Shown here: positions 30,485 to 39,228 of the stretch, one piece after another
How positions within the stretch are numbered: the stretch's first letter is position 1
Layout of the letters: every line of letters starts with the position of its first letter
NCBI RefSeq assembly: GCF_017352375.1
Contig: NZ_JAFEVR010000005.1
Coordinates: forward strand, 1 to 64,000
Origin: Mycolicibacterium sp. S2-37
Lineage (GTDB): Bacteria; Actinomycetota; Actinomycetes; Mycobacteriales; Mycobacteriaceae
Direction of reading: 5' to 3'
Length of the DNA stretch: 64,000 nt
Program-made: the position numbers and the translations under genes
Notes under the pieces: model-generated
The model's database searches: none
What the model saw: the letters and a program-made list of their open reading frames with translations, nothing else
Told to the model about the DNA's origin: nothing

Positions 30485-31267
30485 GTGTCCAGACGAGAAG
30501 ACGGCCGCCTCGACGACGAGCTGCGGCCCGTGCGGATCACCCGCGGATTCACCACACATCCGGCCGGATCGGTCCTCGTGGAGTTCGGCCAGACCCGGGT
30601 GATGTGCACCGCCAGCGTCACCGAAGGGGTGCCGCGCTGGCGCAAGGGCTCGGGGCTGGGCTGGCTGACCGCCGAGTACGCGATGCTGCCCGCGGCCACC
30701 CATGACCGCTCCGACCGGGAATCGGTCAAGGGCCGGGTCGGCGGCCGCACGCAGGAGATCAGCCGGCTCATCGGACGGTCGCTGCGGGCGTGCATCGACT
30801 TGAACGCGTTGGGCGAGAACACGATCGCCATCGACTGCGACGTCCTGCAGGCCGACGGCGGCACCCGCACCGCGGCGATCACCGGCGCCTACGTCGCTTT
30901 GGCCGACGCCGTGACCTATCTGGCGGCCGCCGAGAAGCTGTCCGATCCGCGGCCGCTGTCGTGCGCGATCGCCGCGGTCAGCGTCGGCGTCGTCGACGGC
31001 CGGGTGCGTGTCGATCTGCCCTATTCGGAGGATTCGCGCGCCGAGGTCGACATGAACGTCGTCGTCACCGACACCGGCACACTGGTGGAGATCCAGGGCA
31101 CCGGCGAGGGCGCGACGTTCCCGCGCTCGACCTTGGACAAACTCCTCGACCTCGCGATGTCCGCCAGCGAGCAGCTGTTCGTCGTGCAGCGCGAGGCGCT
31201 CGAGGCACCGTATCCCGGCGTCCTTCCCGAACCGAAGACACCGCCGAAGAAGGCCTTCGGAAGCTGA
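30485..31267 (+). CDS. rph: Ribonuclease PH
   Basis: The 260-residue phosphorolytic exoribonuclease trims tRNA 3' ends. Recognised segments are the phosphate-site arginines in [20 protein letters not shown] and the catalytic Asp region [21 protein letters not shown] (here cited only in part). It corresponds to Rv1340 and starts with GTG. The rdgB start lies 5 bases after its stop. Confidence 0.95.
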   Translation: MSRREDGRLDDELRPVRITRGFTTHPAGSVLVEFGQTRVMCTASVTEGVPRWRKGSGLGWLTAEYAMLPAATHDRSDRESVKGRVGGRTQEISRLIGRSLRACIDLNALGENTIAIDCDVLQADGGTRTAAITGAYVALADAVTYLAAAEKLSDPRPLSCAIAAVSVGVVDGRVRVDLPYSEDSRAEVDMNVVVTDTGTLVEIQGTGEGATFPRSTLDKLLDLAMSASEQLFVVQREALEAPYPGVLPEPKTPPKKAFGS

Positions 31268-31272
31268 CGGCT

Positions 31273-31872
31273 ATGACCCGGCTCCTGGTCGCTACCCGCA
31301 ACCGCAAGAAGCTGGCCGAACTCCAGCGCGTCCTGGACGCCGCGGGCATCTCCGGGCTGACGCTGCTGTCGCTCGACGACGTCGCGCCGTTCGACGAGGC
31401 ACCGGAGACCGGCGCGACGTTCGAGGACAACGCTCTGGCCAAGGCGCGCGACGCGTACCGCGCCACCGGGATCGCTGCGCTGGCGGACGATTCGGGGATC
31501 GAGGTCGACGCGCTGAACGGGATGCCCGGGGTGCTGTCGGCGCGGTGGTCGGGAGTTCACGGCGAAGATCAGGCGAACACCGCACTGCTGCTCGCACAGC
31601 TGCGCGACGTGCCGGACGTGCGGCGCGGCGGCGGGTTCGTTTCGGCGTGCGCCCTCGTCAGCGGCAACGGCGAAGTGGTGGTGCGCGGAGTCTGGCGCGG
31701 ATCGATCGTGGGGGCGCCGCGTGGATCGGGCGGGTTCGGCTACGACCCGGTCTTCCTGCCGGACGGCTCGGATCGCACCGCGGCGGAGCTGACGCCGGAG
31801 GAGAAGGACGCCGTCTCCCACCGCGGGCGGGCACTGGCCCAGCTCCTCCCGGAGTTGCGCGCGCTGGCCTGA
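31273..31872 (+). CDS. rdgB: RdgB/HAM1 non-canonical purine NTP pyrophosphatase
   Basis: The 199-residue enzyme removes dITP, XTP and similar nucleotides from the pool. The N-terminal VATRNRKKLAEL loop binds the triphosphate, and ADDSGIEVDAL and GFGYDPVF are family signatures. It corresponds to Rv1341 and is coupled to rph. In M. tuberculosis the next gene is Rv1342c on the other strand; here an extra transporter gene intervenes. Confidence 0.94.
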   Translation: MTRLLVATRNRKKLAELQRVLDAAGISGLTLLSLDDVAPFDEAPETGATFEDNALAKARDAYRATGIAALADDSGIEVDALNGMPGVLSARWSGVHGEDQANTALLLAQLRDVPDVRRGGGFVSACALVSGNGEVVVRGVWRGSIVGAPRGSGGFGYDPVFLPDGSDRTAAELTPEEKDAVSHRGRALAQLLPELRALA

Positions 31873-31883
31873 CCGGCCCGAGT

Positions 31884-31900
31884 TTTATATAGCTAACCTA
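31884..31900 (+). promoter_or_regulatory. AT-rich promoter/possible operator before the MFS-MarR fusion
   Basis: A 17-base AT-rich block (TTTATATAGC then TAACCTA) stands out between GC-rich genes and ends at the ATG of the fusion gene at 31901. It contains -10-like hexamers and weak TTA/TAA dyad symmetry. MarR-type regulators often bind such sites near their own start, so self-binding is possible but not shown. Confidence 0.3.
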
Positions 31901-33793
31901 ATGGGTAGCATCCCCGTCGTGATTCGGCAGGCGACACCTCGTGCGGGCGTGCTCGTCGCCGTGTTGTCCGCCGCGGGCATCAGCGTGTCTCTGATGCAGA
32001 CGCTGATCATTCCGCTCATCCCCGCTCTGCCCACCCTGCTCCAGACCAGTTCGGACAACGCGTCCTGGGCGATCACCGCGACGCTGCTCACCGCGGCGGT
32101 GGCCACGCCGCTGTTCGGCCGACTCGGTGACATCTACGGCCCGCGGCCGATCCTCATGTTGTGTGCGGCGCTGCTGACCGCCGGATCCGTGCTCGCCGCG
32201 GTCAGCACCTCGCTGATCCCGGTGATCGTCGGACGTGGTCTGCAGGGCTTCGGTATGCCGATCATCCCGCTCGGTATCAGCGTGTTGCGGGCCGCCGTAC
32301 CGCCGCAGAAGGTCGGCACGGCGATGGGTCTGATGAGCGCCTCGCTGGGCGTCGGCGGTGCGCTCGGCCTGCCGCTGTCGGCGGTGATCGCGGAGAACTT
32401 CAATTGGCATGTGCTGTTCTGGTTCGCCGCGGCGCTGGGCGTCGCGGCGCTGGTGGCGTTCGCTTTGCTCATCCCCGCGGTCGACGCGCGCAGCTCCGAC
32501 CGGGTGGACCTGCTCGGGGCGGTCGGGTTGGCCGGTGGTCTGGTGACCTTGCTGCTCGGCATATCCAAGGGCCAGACGTGGGGCTGGACGAGCGTCGCGA
32601 CGCTGAGCATGTTCATCGCCTCACCGCTGATCTTCGCGTTGTTCGGATGGTGGCAGCTCCGCACTCCCTCGCCGATCGTCGATCTGCGGACCACGGTGCG
32701 CCGACCGGTCCTGACGACGAACCTGGCCTCGGTCGGTGTCGGGTTCGGCCTGTTCGCCCTGTCGCTGGTCGCGCCGCAGGTCCTGGAGCTGCCCGAGCAG
32801 ACCGGTTACGGCCTCGGGCAGTCGGTGTTGCACACCGGTCTGTGGATGGCGCCCGGCGGACTGGCCATGATGGTCTGCGCCCCGATCGCGGCGCGGATCG
32901 CCGCCCGGCGCGGACCCCGGACGACGCTGGTCGCCGGCTGCGCAATCATCGCCGCCTCCTACGTCGGCGGGCTCTGGCTGTTGGACAGCCCGCTCGAGGT
33001 GCTCCTGCTCAACGTGCTGGTCAGCGTCGGTGTGGGCTTCGCGTTCGCGTCGCTGCCGGCGCTGATCAACGCGGCGGTCCCGGTGAGCGAGACCGCGGCC
33101 GCCAACGGCATCAACGCCTTGGCCCGCTCGCTGGGCACGTCGATCTCCAGCGCCGTGATGGGAGCGGTGCTGGCCGGGATGACGACGTCGTTCGCCGGCC
33201 GGGCCGTCCCGTCCCTCGCGGGCCTGCACACCGCGCTGATCATCGCCGCCTGCGCGGCCGCCCTGGCCGGGCTGATCGCGCTCGCGATCCCCAAACCCAC
33301 GGCTGATCCCGCGGCGCCGGCGCCGATTCCCGCGGCGCCGCAGCGAAACGGCGCCGTGGCCGATCTCGAGGCGGTGCTCACCCGGCTGGGCAGCCACTCG
33401 GCCATCGGCTCCTACGCCGACGGGGCTTCGCGCTTCCTGAGCCGGCGGACCTACCTGCTGCTCGGCCGTCTCGAGGCGGTCGGCGCCGCGTCCATCGGCG
33501 AGATGGCCGAAACCTTCGGCGCCGATCCGGCGACGGTCAGCCGGGAGGTGTACCTCATGCTCCGCGACGGATACGTCGAGCCGGTGGCCGAGCCGGCGAG
33601 CCCGGGGCACACACCGCGCTTCGCGCTGACCCGGCAGGGGTGGGAACGGTTGAGCCGCCACCGCAGCCACAAGGTGGACGGATTGCGGCGCGCGGTCGAC
33701 GGCTGGGACGCCGGTGACGTCGCGGCACTGGTCGGCTACATGGAGCGGCTGACCGACGGAATCGACACCGTCAGATCCCGAACCGCTCCTTGA
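31901..33793 (+). CDS. MFS drug exporter fused to a MarR-like DNA-binding domain
   Basis: The 630-residue product has two clearly different parts. Residues about 15-468 form an MFS transporter of the 14-segment drug:H+ antiporter (DHA2) type, with the motif A-like loop GRLGDIYGPRP and the RGLQGFGMPIIPLG segment. After an Ala/Pro linker (about 470-490), residues about 492-625 are a winged helix of the MarR type. It has ASIGEMAETFGADPATVSRE as recognition-helix region and RFALTRQGWERL as the wing end. Usually these are two adjacent genes. The reading frame is continuous with no sign of a sequencing fusion. It overlaps the convergent DUF3817 gene by 23 bp. It is absent from the same place in M. 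tuberculosis. Confidence 0.88.
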   Translation: MGSIPVVIRQATPRAGVLVAVLSAAGISVSLMQTLIIPLIPALPTLLQTSSDNASWAITATLLTAAVATPLFGRLGDIYGPRPILMLCAALLTAGSVLAAVSTSLIPVIVGRGLQGFGMPIIPLGISVLRAAVPPQKVGTAMGLMSASLGVGGALGLPLSAVIAENFNWHVLFWFAAALGVAALVAFALLIPAVDARSSDRVDLLGAVGLAGGLVTLLLGISKGQTWGWTSVATLSMFIASPLIFALFGWWQLRTPSPIVDLRTTVRRPVLTTNLASVGVGFGLFALSLVAPQVLELPEQTGYGLGQSVLHTGLWMAPGGLAMMVCAPIAARIAARRGPRTTLVAGCAIIAASYVGGLWLLDSPLEVLLLNVLVSVGVGFAFASLPALINAAVPVSETAAANGINALARSLGTSISSAVMGAVLAGMTTSFAGRAVPSLAGLHTALIIAACAAALAGLIALAIPKPTADPAAPAPIPAAPQRNGAVADLEAVLTRLGSHSAIGSYADGASRFLSRRTYLLLGRLEAVGAASIGEMAETFGADPATVSREVYLMLRDGYVEPVAEPASPGHTPRFALTRQGWERLSRHRSHKVDGLRRAVDGWDAGDVAALVGYMERLTDGIDTVRSRTAP

Positions 33794-34118
33794 GCTCACG
33801 GGTCTGGAAGTGCTCGATGATGATGCCGAGCAGCGGCACGGTTCCGGCGAGCAGGATCCCGATGGTCTTGCCGATCGGCCAGCGCACCTTGACGGCGAGG
33901 TTCGCGGTCACCAGGAGATAGGCGAAGTACACCCAGCCGTGGATCGGGGCGACCAGCCACAGGAACGGCCAGTCCACCTTCACGATGTACTTGAGCACCA
34001 TCTCGGCGCACAGCACGATGAGCCAGATGCCGGTGGCCCAGGCGAGCACCCGATAGTTGCGGACCGCCTTGCGGACGGTGTCGATCGACACGCCTGCGGG
34101 TGTCTGCGATGCGGTCAT
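33771..34118 (-). CDS. DUF3817 integral membrane protein (Rv1342c-like)
   Basis: The 115-residue protein has three membrane segments and the family core FLWLVAPIHGWVYFAYLL, then GTVPLLGIIIEH. It corresponds to Rv1342c in order and size. The function is unknown. Its ATG overlaps the stop of the upstream lprD-like gene by 3 bp. It is a distant paralogue of the protein at 9326-9700. Confidence 0.85.
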   Translation of the reverse strand: MTASQTPAGVSIDTVRKAVRNYRVLAWATGIWLIVLCAEMVLKYIVKVDWPFLWLVAPIHGWVYFAYLLVTANLAVKVRWPIGKTIGILLAGTVPLLGIIIEHFQTRELKERFGI

Positions 34119-34519
34119 GACGTGGTTCTGCCTCCGTTGTCGGCGTCGGAGCGGTCGGCCTTGCTCATATCGGCTTCGGCGAGGTTCGCCAGATAGGCGT
34201 TGTACTCCCGCAGCGCGGGGTCGTCGTCGGTTTCCCGGGCCGCTGCGGGACGCTCGGGCAGCAGGCCGACGGGCAGTTCGGTCACCACGTCGTCCCGGTG
34301 CAGTTCGGGCGGGGACTCCTCGTAGCGGACGAACTTGAAGTAGGCGTAGAAGCAGAAGACGGCGAAGGCCGGCCACTGCAGGGCGTAGCCGAGGTTCTGG
34401 AAACTGCCCGACGTGGACTCCCAGCGGGTCCACTGCCACCAGGCCAGCGCCAGGCATCCGGCCGCCGCGACGGCGACCAGCGAGATGAGCGCCGGCCTCC
34501 TACGCCGTGTAGTGGACAC
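34115..34519 (-). CDS. LprD-like membrane protein
   Basis: The 134-residue protein matches Rv1343c (LprD) through RRRPAL, the first membrane segment with AAAGCLALAWWQWTR, QNLGYALQWPAFAVFCFYAY and the C-terminal DDPALREYNAYLANLA. It has two membrane segments; the AAGC sequence resembles a lipobox, but an arginine-rich start and a long hydrophobic stretch leave lipidation uncertain. I start it at GTG 34519, which matches the M. tuberculosis N-terminus and has a -10 box 6 bases upstream. Confidence 0.82.
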   Translation of the reverse strand: MSTTRRRRPALISLVAVAAAGCLALAWWQWTRWESTSGSFQNLGYALQWPAFAVFCFYAYFKFVRYEESPPELHRDDVVTELPVGLLPERPAAARETDDDPALREYNAYLANLAEADMSKADRSDADNGGRTTS

Positions 34520-34525
34520 CCTTCC

Positions 34526-34531
34526 ACGGTA
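34526..34531 (-). promoter_or_regulatory. Probable -10 box of the lprD-like/DUF3817 operon (leaderless)
   Basis: On the minus strand TACCGT fits TANNNT and is followed by 6 bases and the GTG start at 34519. This supports the shorter of the possible starts and a leaderless two-gene mRNA. Confidence 0.45.
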
Positions 34532-34589
34532 CCGCCCGGCCTGCGGCAGGAGCGTCCACGCCCACCCGGACGGTAAGGTGAGCACGCCT

Positions 34590-34673
34590 GCGGGCGTGGT
34601 GGAATTGGCAGACACCCGGGCTTTAGGTGCCCGTGTTCGAAAGAGCGTGAGGGTTCGAGTCCCTCCGCCCGCA
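34590..34673 (+). tRNA. tRNA-Leu (anticodon TAG)
   Basis: A class II tRNA of 84 bases. The acceptor stem pairs GCGGGCG with CGCCCGC, and the anticodon stem is CGGGC/GCCCG with loop TTTAGGT, giving anticodon TAG at 34624-34626. A long variable arm follows, and the T arm is GAGGG-TTCGAGT-CCCTC. The 3' CCA is not encoded. It should read CUA and other CUN codons. Confidence 0.97.
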
Positions 34674-34674
34674 C

Positions 34675-35094
34675 TTGATCAGAACCGTTGGTCGCGTCCT
34701 GCTCGGCGTGGTGCTGGTGTACGCGGGCGTCTCCCATCTGAGCTTCGCGCGCACGGAGTTCTACGCCCAGGTGCCGCCGTGGCTGCCGCTGAACGCCGAC
34801 TTCGTCGTCCTGGCCTCGGGGGTGGCCGAGATCGCCCTCGGTGCGGGACTCGCACTGTTGCCCCGCTGGCGCATCCCGCTCGGGTGGATCACCGCGGCCT
34901 TCTTCGTCCTGGTCTTCCCGGGCAACATCTCCCAGTTCGTCACGCACACCGACGCGTTCGGACTGGACTCCGACCGGGAACGGGCCGTGCGGTTGCTGTT
35001 CCAGCCGCTGCTCGTCGTCTGGGCCCTGTGGGCGTCGGGGGCGTGGGCGGCGTGGCGGCAGCGGCGGGCTGAAGGCTCACGACGTCAAGCATGA
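34675..35094 (+). CDS. DoxX-family membrane protein
   Basis: The 139-residue protein has four membrane segments and DoxX-type features: VGRVLLGVVLVYAGVSHL at the start and NADFVVLASGVAEIALGAGL in the second segment. Family members are small membrane proteins, some tied to thiol or oxidative stress; the role here is unknown. The frame opens with TTG at 34675, one base after the tRNA ends, so the true start may be this TTG or a GTG about 11 codons on. It is probably expressed by read-through from the tRNA promoter. Confidence 0.7.
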   Translation: MIRTVGRVLLGVVLVYAGVSHLSFARTEFYAQVPPWLPLNADFVVLASGVAEIALGAGLALLPRWRIPLGWITAAFFVLVFPGNISQFVTHTDAFGLDSDRERAVRLLFQPLLVVWALWASGAWAAWRQRRAEGSRRQA

Positions 35095-35101
35095 TGAAGA
35101 C

Positions 35102-35584
35102 ATGGCCGAACGGGATCGTGACGACGCCGGCCGGCCCCGCAACACCCGGCCCCGCGACGCGCTGGGCCGCCCGCTGCCACCGGGCAGCCCCGGTGTGGCG
35201 CGAATCCCCGACGATCTGCACCTGCCGCCGGCCGAATCGTTGACCTACGCCCAGGACCTCGTCGACCGCGGCCGGGCCTTCCACGCCCACGAGGTCCTCG
35301 AGGCCGCATGGAAGGACGGCCCCGGCGACGAGAAGCCGCTCTGGCAGGGCCTCGCCCAGCTGATGGTCGGCATCACCCACGTCCAGCGCGGCAACCACCG
35401 CGGCGCCCGCGCACTGCTGGTCCGTGGCTCCGAGCGGCTCGGCGCGTTTCGGTGCTCGCCGCCGCCCCACGGCATCGACGTCGCCGGTCTGATCGCCTTC
35501 GCGGCGGACCTCATCGCCGACCTCGACGCAGGCGTGGACATCGCCGGGTCGCGGCTGCACCCGAAGCTGACCGTCGACTCCTAA
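35102..35584 (+). CDS. DUF309 domain protein
   Basis: The 160-residue soluble protein shows the DUF309 core: GRAFHAHEVLEAAWK near residue 62 and WQGLAQLMVGITHVQRGN. The N-terminus is charged and probably flexible. No enzymatic function is established for the family; an all-helical fold is expected. The ATG at 35102 fits the family start; the longer open frame overlaps the DoxX gene in another frame. Confidence 0.8.
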   Translation: MAERDRDDAGRPRNTRPRDALGRPLPPGSPGVARIPDDLHLPPAESLTYAQDLVDRGRAFHAHEVLEAAWKDGPGDEKPLWQGLAQLMVGITHVQRGNHRGARALLVRGSERLGAFRCSPPPHGIDVAGLIAFAADLIADLDAGVDIAGSRLHPKLTVDS

Positions 35585-35601
35585 GCGCCCCGCTCAACGG
35601 C

Positions 35602-35619
35602 CGCTTATGCGGTTAAGCG
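35602..35619 (+). promoter_or_regulatory. LacI-type operator upstream of the MFS transporter
   Basis: CGCTTA-TGCGGT-TAAGCG is a perfect 6-bp inverted repeat with CG at its exact centre, the hallmark of LacI-family operators. It lies where the -35 box of the transporter should be (a TAGCGT -10 box is at 35625-35630; start codon 35640). The same repeat recurs before the P450 at 37983-38000. The LacI-type regulator encoded at 36955-37944 lies between the two sites and is the natural candidate to bind both. Confidence 0.65.
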
Positions 35620-35639
35620 CGGTGTAGCGTCTCACCGTC

Positions 35640-36950
35640 ATGGAGGAGAACACGGCGCCGGACGCGGCGGTGCGCAAGGCCATCACCGGGGCGTCCATCG
35701 GTAACGCGGTCGAATGGTTCGACTTCGCCATCTACGGATTCCTCGCGACCTTCATCGCGGCGAACTTCTTCCCGGCCGGCGACGACACCGCCGCGCTGCT
35801 GAACACGTTCGCGATCTTCGCCGCAGCCTTCCTCGTCCGTCCGCTCGGCGGGTTCGTGTTCGGTCCGCTCGGTGACCGCATCGGCCGTCAGCGGGTGCTC
35901 GCCGTGGTGATCCTGCTGATGTCGGCCGCCACGCTGGGCATCGGTCTACTGCCCACCTACGCCAGCATCGGTGTCGCGGCGCCACTGCTGCTGTTGCTGC
36001 TGCGGTGTCTGCAGGGCTTCTCCGCGGGCGGCGAATACGGCGGCGGCGCGGTGTATCTCGCCGAATACGCGCGCGACGGCCGCCGCGGTCTGACGGTCAC
36101 GTTCATCGCGTGGTCCGGGGTGCTCGGCTTCCTGCTCGGCTCGGTCACGGTCACGCTGCTGCAGGCGCTGCTGCCCGCCGAGGCGATGGAGAGCTACGGC
36201 TGGCGCATTCCCTTCTTGATCGCCGCCCCCCTGGGCCTGGTGGGCCTGTACATCCGGCTGCGCCTCGACGACACCCCGCAGTTCGAGGCGCTCAGCGAGG
36301 CCGACCGGGTCGCCACCTCGCCGCTGCGCGAGGCCGCCACCACCGCTTGGCGGCCGATCCTGCAGGTCATCGGCCTGTTCATCGTGTTCAACGTGGGCTA
36401 CTACGTGGTCTTCACGTTCCTGCCGACCTACTTCATCAAGACCCTCGAGTTCAGCAAGACCGCCTCGTTCGTCTCCATCACCCTGGCCAGTCTGGTCGCC
36501 CTCGTGCTCATCCTTCCGTTCGCCGCGTTGTCGGACCGGATAGGTCGACGGCCGCTGCTGATCGGGGGCGCGGTCGCGTTCGTCGTTCTCGCCTATCCGC
36601 TGTTCGTCCTGCTTAATTCCGGTTCGGTGGTTGCCGCCGTCGTGGCCCACTGTCTCCTCGCGGCCATCGAATCGGTGTACGTGTCGAGCGCCGTGACGGC
36701 GGGTGTCGAACTGTTCGCCACGCGGGTGCGCTACAGCGGGTTCTCCATCGGGTACAACATCTCCGTCGCCGCGTTCGGCGGCACGACGCCGTATGTGGTG
36801 ACCTGGCTGACCGCTGGCACCGGCAACCACCTCGCACCCGCGTTCTACCTCATGGTGGCGGCCGTCGTATCGCTGCTCGCGCTGCTCACACTGCGCGAGA
36901 GCGCCGCCCGGCCGCTGGCCGCCACCGGTGTCGCCGACGTGCGACGATGA
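35640..36950 (+). CDS. MFS transporter, metabolite:H+ symporter (ProP/MHS) type
   Basis: The 436-residue protein has 12 membrane segments and the MHS-type marks [28 protein letters not shown] and [19 protein letters not shown] proteins import organic acids, osmolytes or aromatic acids with protons. The regulator gene follows 4 bases after the stop, so both should be one transcript under the CGCTTA/TAAGCG operator. It is closely related to the transporter at 41627-42937, with long identical stretches such as [20 protein letters not shown]. Confidence 0.88.
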   Translation: MEENTAPDAAVRKAITGASIGNAVEWFDFAIYGFLATFIAANFFPAGDDTAALLNTFAIFAAAFLVRPLGGFVFGPLGDRIGRQRVLAVVILLMSAATLGIGLLPTYASIGVAAPLLLLLLRCLQGFSAGGEYGGGAVYLAEYARDGRRGLTVTFIAWSGVLGFLLGSVTVTLLQALLPAEAMESYGWRIPFLIAAPLGLVGLYIRLRLDDTPQFEALSEADRVATSPLREAATTAWRPILQVIGLFIVFNVGYYVVFTFLPTYFIKTLEFSKTASFVSITLASLVALVLILPFAALSDRIGRRPLLIGGAVAFVVLAYPLFVLLNSGSVVAAVVAHCLLAAIESVYVSSAVTAGVELFATRVRYSGFSIGYNISVAAFGGTTPYVVTWLTAGTGNHLAPAFYLMVAAVVSLLALLTLRESAARPLAATGVADVRR

Positions 36951-36954
36951 TGCG

Positions 36955-37944
36955 GTGAGGACCAGGGGAGCGGCCCGCCCGACCAAGGCCGACGTGGCCC
37001 GGCTGGCCGGTGTGTCCACCGCGACCGTGAGCTATGTGCTCAACAACGTGTCCTCGCAACGCATCTCGCCGCGTACCCGCGACGCGGTCCGTCATGCCGC
37101 CAAGTCGCTGGGATACCGCCCGAACCTCGCGGCCCGCAACCTCGCGGTGGGCGGCAGCGGCGTGGTGCTCTACATCGTGCCCCGCCTCTCGCTCGGAGAG
37201 CTGCTCATGGAGGTGGGCAGCCGGCTCACGACCGCCCTGGCCCGGCACGGCATCGTGTTGTCGCTGCAGTTCGAGACCGAGGACGGCCAGAACGTCGTCG
37301 ACGCCATCAACGATCTGAATCCGGCCGCGGTGACGGGCGTCTTCCCGCTCACCGGGGCCGCGCTGGCCGCCGCCGACGCGGCAGGTATTCCGCAGATCCA
37401 CATCGGCAGCGCGCAGCTGCGCGCACTCGGCGAACTGCACCTGTCGATCGGCGAGCTGCGGATCGAGCACCTCGTCTCCCGCGGACATCGGCGGATAGCG
37501 TTCGCCTACAGCGACATCGCGCAGCTGCGGGCGCTGGGCGACTACTGGCTCGAGGGCCTGCGCGACGCCGCCCGCCGGCGGGGGCTGCCCGAACTCTCGG
37601 TGGACACGCTGAGCACCGACGGGGCCAACGCCGCCGCGGTGGTCGCGGGGTGGGTCGACGACGGGGTCACCGCGGTCTGCACCCAGAGCGACGAGACCGC
37701 TTTCGTGGTCCTGCACGGCGTGCGCGAGGCCGGGCTGCGCTGTCCGGAGGATCTCGCTGTTCTCGGTGTCGACGCGCGTCCGCTCGGTGCGGTGAGTGGC
37801 CCTCCGCTGACATCGGTCGCCTTCGACGCGAAGGTCATCGTCGACGTCGCCGTCGCGGCGATGATGGCCGAACTGGGCTATCCGGCCGAATCCGAGCCGA
37901 GCACCCGCGACGTGGCGCGGCTGATCCAGCGCGCCTCCACCTGA
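36955..37944 (+). CDS. LacI-family transcriptional regulator
   Basis: The 329-residue regulator begins with a helix-turn-helix (TKADVARLAGVSTATVSYVL) and the hinge helix region PNLAARNLA, followed by a periplasmic-binding-type effector domain (RGHRRIAFAYSD, DLAVLGVDA). The GTG at 36955 was chosen because it gives the usual distance to the helix-turn-helix and sits just after the transporter stop. The repeated CG-centred palindromes before the transporter and before the P450 suggest it controls both units and itself. The inducer is unknown. Confidence 0.88.
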   Translation: MRTRGAARPTKADVARLAGVSTATVSYVLNNVSSQRISPRTRDAVRHAAKSLGYRPNLAARNLAVGGSGVVLYIVPRLSLGELLMEVGSRLTTALARHGIVLSLQFETEDGQNVVDAINDLNPAAVTGVFPLTGAALAAADAAGIPQIHIGSAQLRALGELHLSIGELRIEHLVSRGHRRIAFAYSDIAQLRALGDYWLEGLRDAARRRGLPELSVDTLSTDGANAAAVVAGWVDDGVTAVCTQSDETAFVVLHGVREAGLRCPEDLAVLGVDARPLGAVSGPPLTSVAFDAKVIVDVAVAAMMAELGYPAESEPSTRDVARLIQRAST

Positions 37945-37982
37945 GGCTTACAAAACAAGTCGCGATTGTCACTTCCGGCGTG

Positions 37983-38000
37983 CGCTTACGCGTGTAAGCT
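37983..38000 (+). promoter_or_regulatory. LacI-type operator upstream of the cytochrome P450
   Basis: CGCTTA-CGCGTG-TAAGCT repeats the operator at 35602-35619: same half-sites (one terminal mismatch), same 6-base spacer, and CG at the centre. The right half-site doubles as a TANNNT -10 box (TAAGCT). The P450 start lies 26 bases downstream. A bound repressor would block transcription directly. Confidence 0.65.
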
Positions 38001-38025
38001 CCACCCCGAACGAGAGGTGATATCC

Positions 38026-39228
38026 GTGACCGTGAGTGCCAGCCCCGACGTCCACTTCGATCCGTACGACGTCGAACTCAATGCCGATCCCTACCCGATG
38101 TTCAAGCGCCTGCGCGAAGAGGCGCCGCTGTACTACAACGCCCAGCACGACTTCTACGCCGTCAGCCGCTACGCCGACGTGTGCGAAGCACTGGTGGACC
38201 ACGAGACCTTCAGCTCGGCCCGCGGTGCGATCGTCGAGCTGATCAAAGCGAACATCGAGATTCCGCCGGGCACCGTCATTTTCGAGGATCCACCGATCCA
38301 CGACGTGCACCGCAAGCTGCTGGCACGGATGTTCACACCGCGCAAGGTCAACGCACTCGAGCCGAAGATCCGCGAGTTCTGCGCCCAGAGCCTCGATCCG
38401 CTGGTCGGCTCCGAAGGCTTCGACTTCATCGCCGATTTCGGCGCGCAGATGCCGATGAAGGTGATCAGCTCCCTGCTCGGTATCCCCGAGGACGACCAGG
38501 AGATGATCCGCGACTACGGCAACGCCCAGCTACGCACCGAGGCCGGCAAACCGATGAACGCCGCCGAACAGGGGATGGTCACCGGGGACGTCTTCGAGGC
38601 CTACATCGACTGGCGCGCCGACCACCCGTCCGACGACATCATGACCGAACTGCTCAACGTCGAATTCGTCGACGAGACGGGCACAGTGCGCCGGCTGCGG
38701 CGCGAAGAGCTGCTGGTCTACCTCAACGTGGTTGCAGGCGCGGGCAACGAGACCACCACGCGGCTGATCGGCTGGGCCGCAAAGGTACTCGCCGAACACC
38801 CCGATCAGCGCCGCGAGCTGGTCGAGAATCCGGCGCTCATCCCCATGGCGGTCGAGGAACTGCTGCGCTTCGAGCCGCCCGCCCCGCACGTGGCGCGCTA
38901 CGTCACCCGCGACGTCGAGATCCACGGACAGACAGTGCCCGAGGGCAGTGTGATGATGATGCTCATCGGTGCGGCGGTGCGAGACCACCGCCAGTTCCCG
39001 CCGGACGGCGATGTCTTCGACATCCACCGGGAACCCCGTCAGCACCTCGCGTTCAGTGTGGGCACGCACTACTGTCTGGGTTCGGCGCTGGCCCGCCTCG
39101 AGGGCCGAATCGCCCTGGAGGAGATGCTCAAGCGCTTCCCCGAATGGGATGTCGACCTCGACAACGCCAGATTATCGCCGACTTCGACTGTGCGCGGCTG
39201 GGATTCGATGCCTGCGGTACTCCGGTGA
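38026..39228 (+). CDS. Cytochrome P450
   Basis: The 400-residue enzyme has the heme-binding motif FSVGTHYCLGSALAR with the ligand Cys, the oxygen-activating I-helix AGAGNETTTR, and the K-helix ExxR in EELLRFEP. The bacterial class I type needs a ferredoxin and reductase; none is adjacent, the nearest ferredoxin being at 49.9 kb. The GTG at 38026 has a GAGAGG site upstream and follows the palindromic operator. Its stop overlaps the phosphotransferase start (GTGA). The family number and substrate cannot be assigned by eye. Confidence 0.93.
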   Translation: MTVSASPDVHFDPYDVELNADPYPMFKRLREEAPLYYNAQHDFYAVSRYADVCEALVDHETFSSARGAIVELIKANIEIPPGTVIFEDPPIHDVHRKLLARMFTPRKVNALEPKIREFCAQSLDPLVGSEGFDFIADFGAQMPMKVISSLLGIPEDDQEMIRDYGNAQLRTEAGKPMNAAEQGMVTGDVFEAYIDWRADHPSDDIMTELLNVEFVDETGTVRRLRREELLVYLNVVAGAGNETTTRLIGWAAKVLAEHPDQRRELVENPALIPMAVEELLRFEPPAPHVARYVTRDVEIHGQTVPEGSVMMMLIGAAVRDHRQFPPDGDVFDIHREPRQHLAFSVGTHYCLGSALARLEGRIALEEMLKRFPEWDVDLDNARLSPTSTVRGWDSMPAVLR

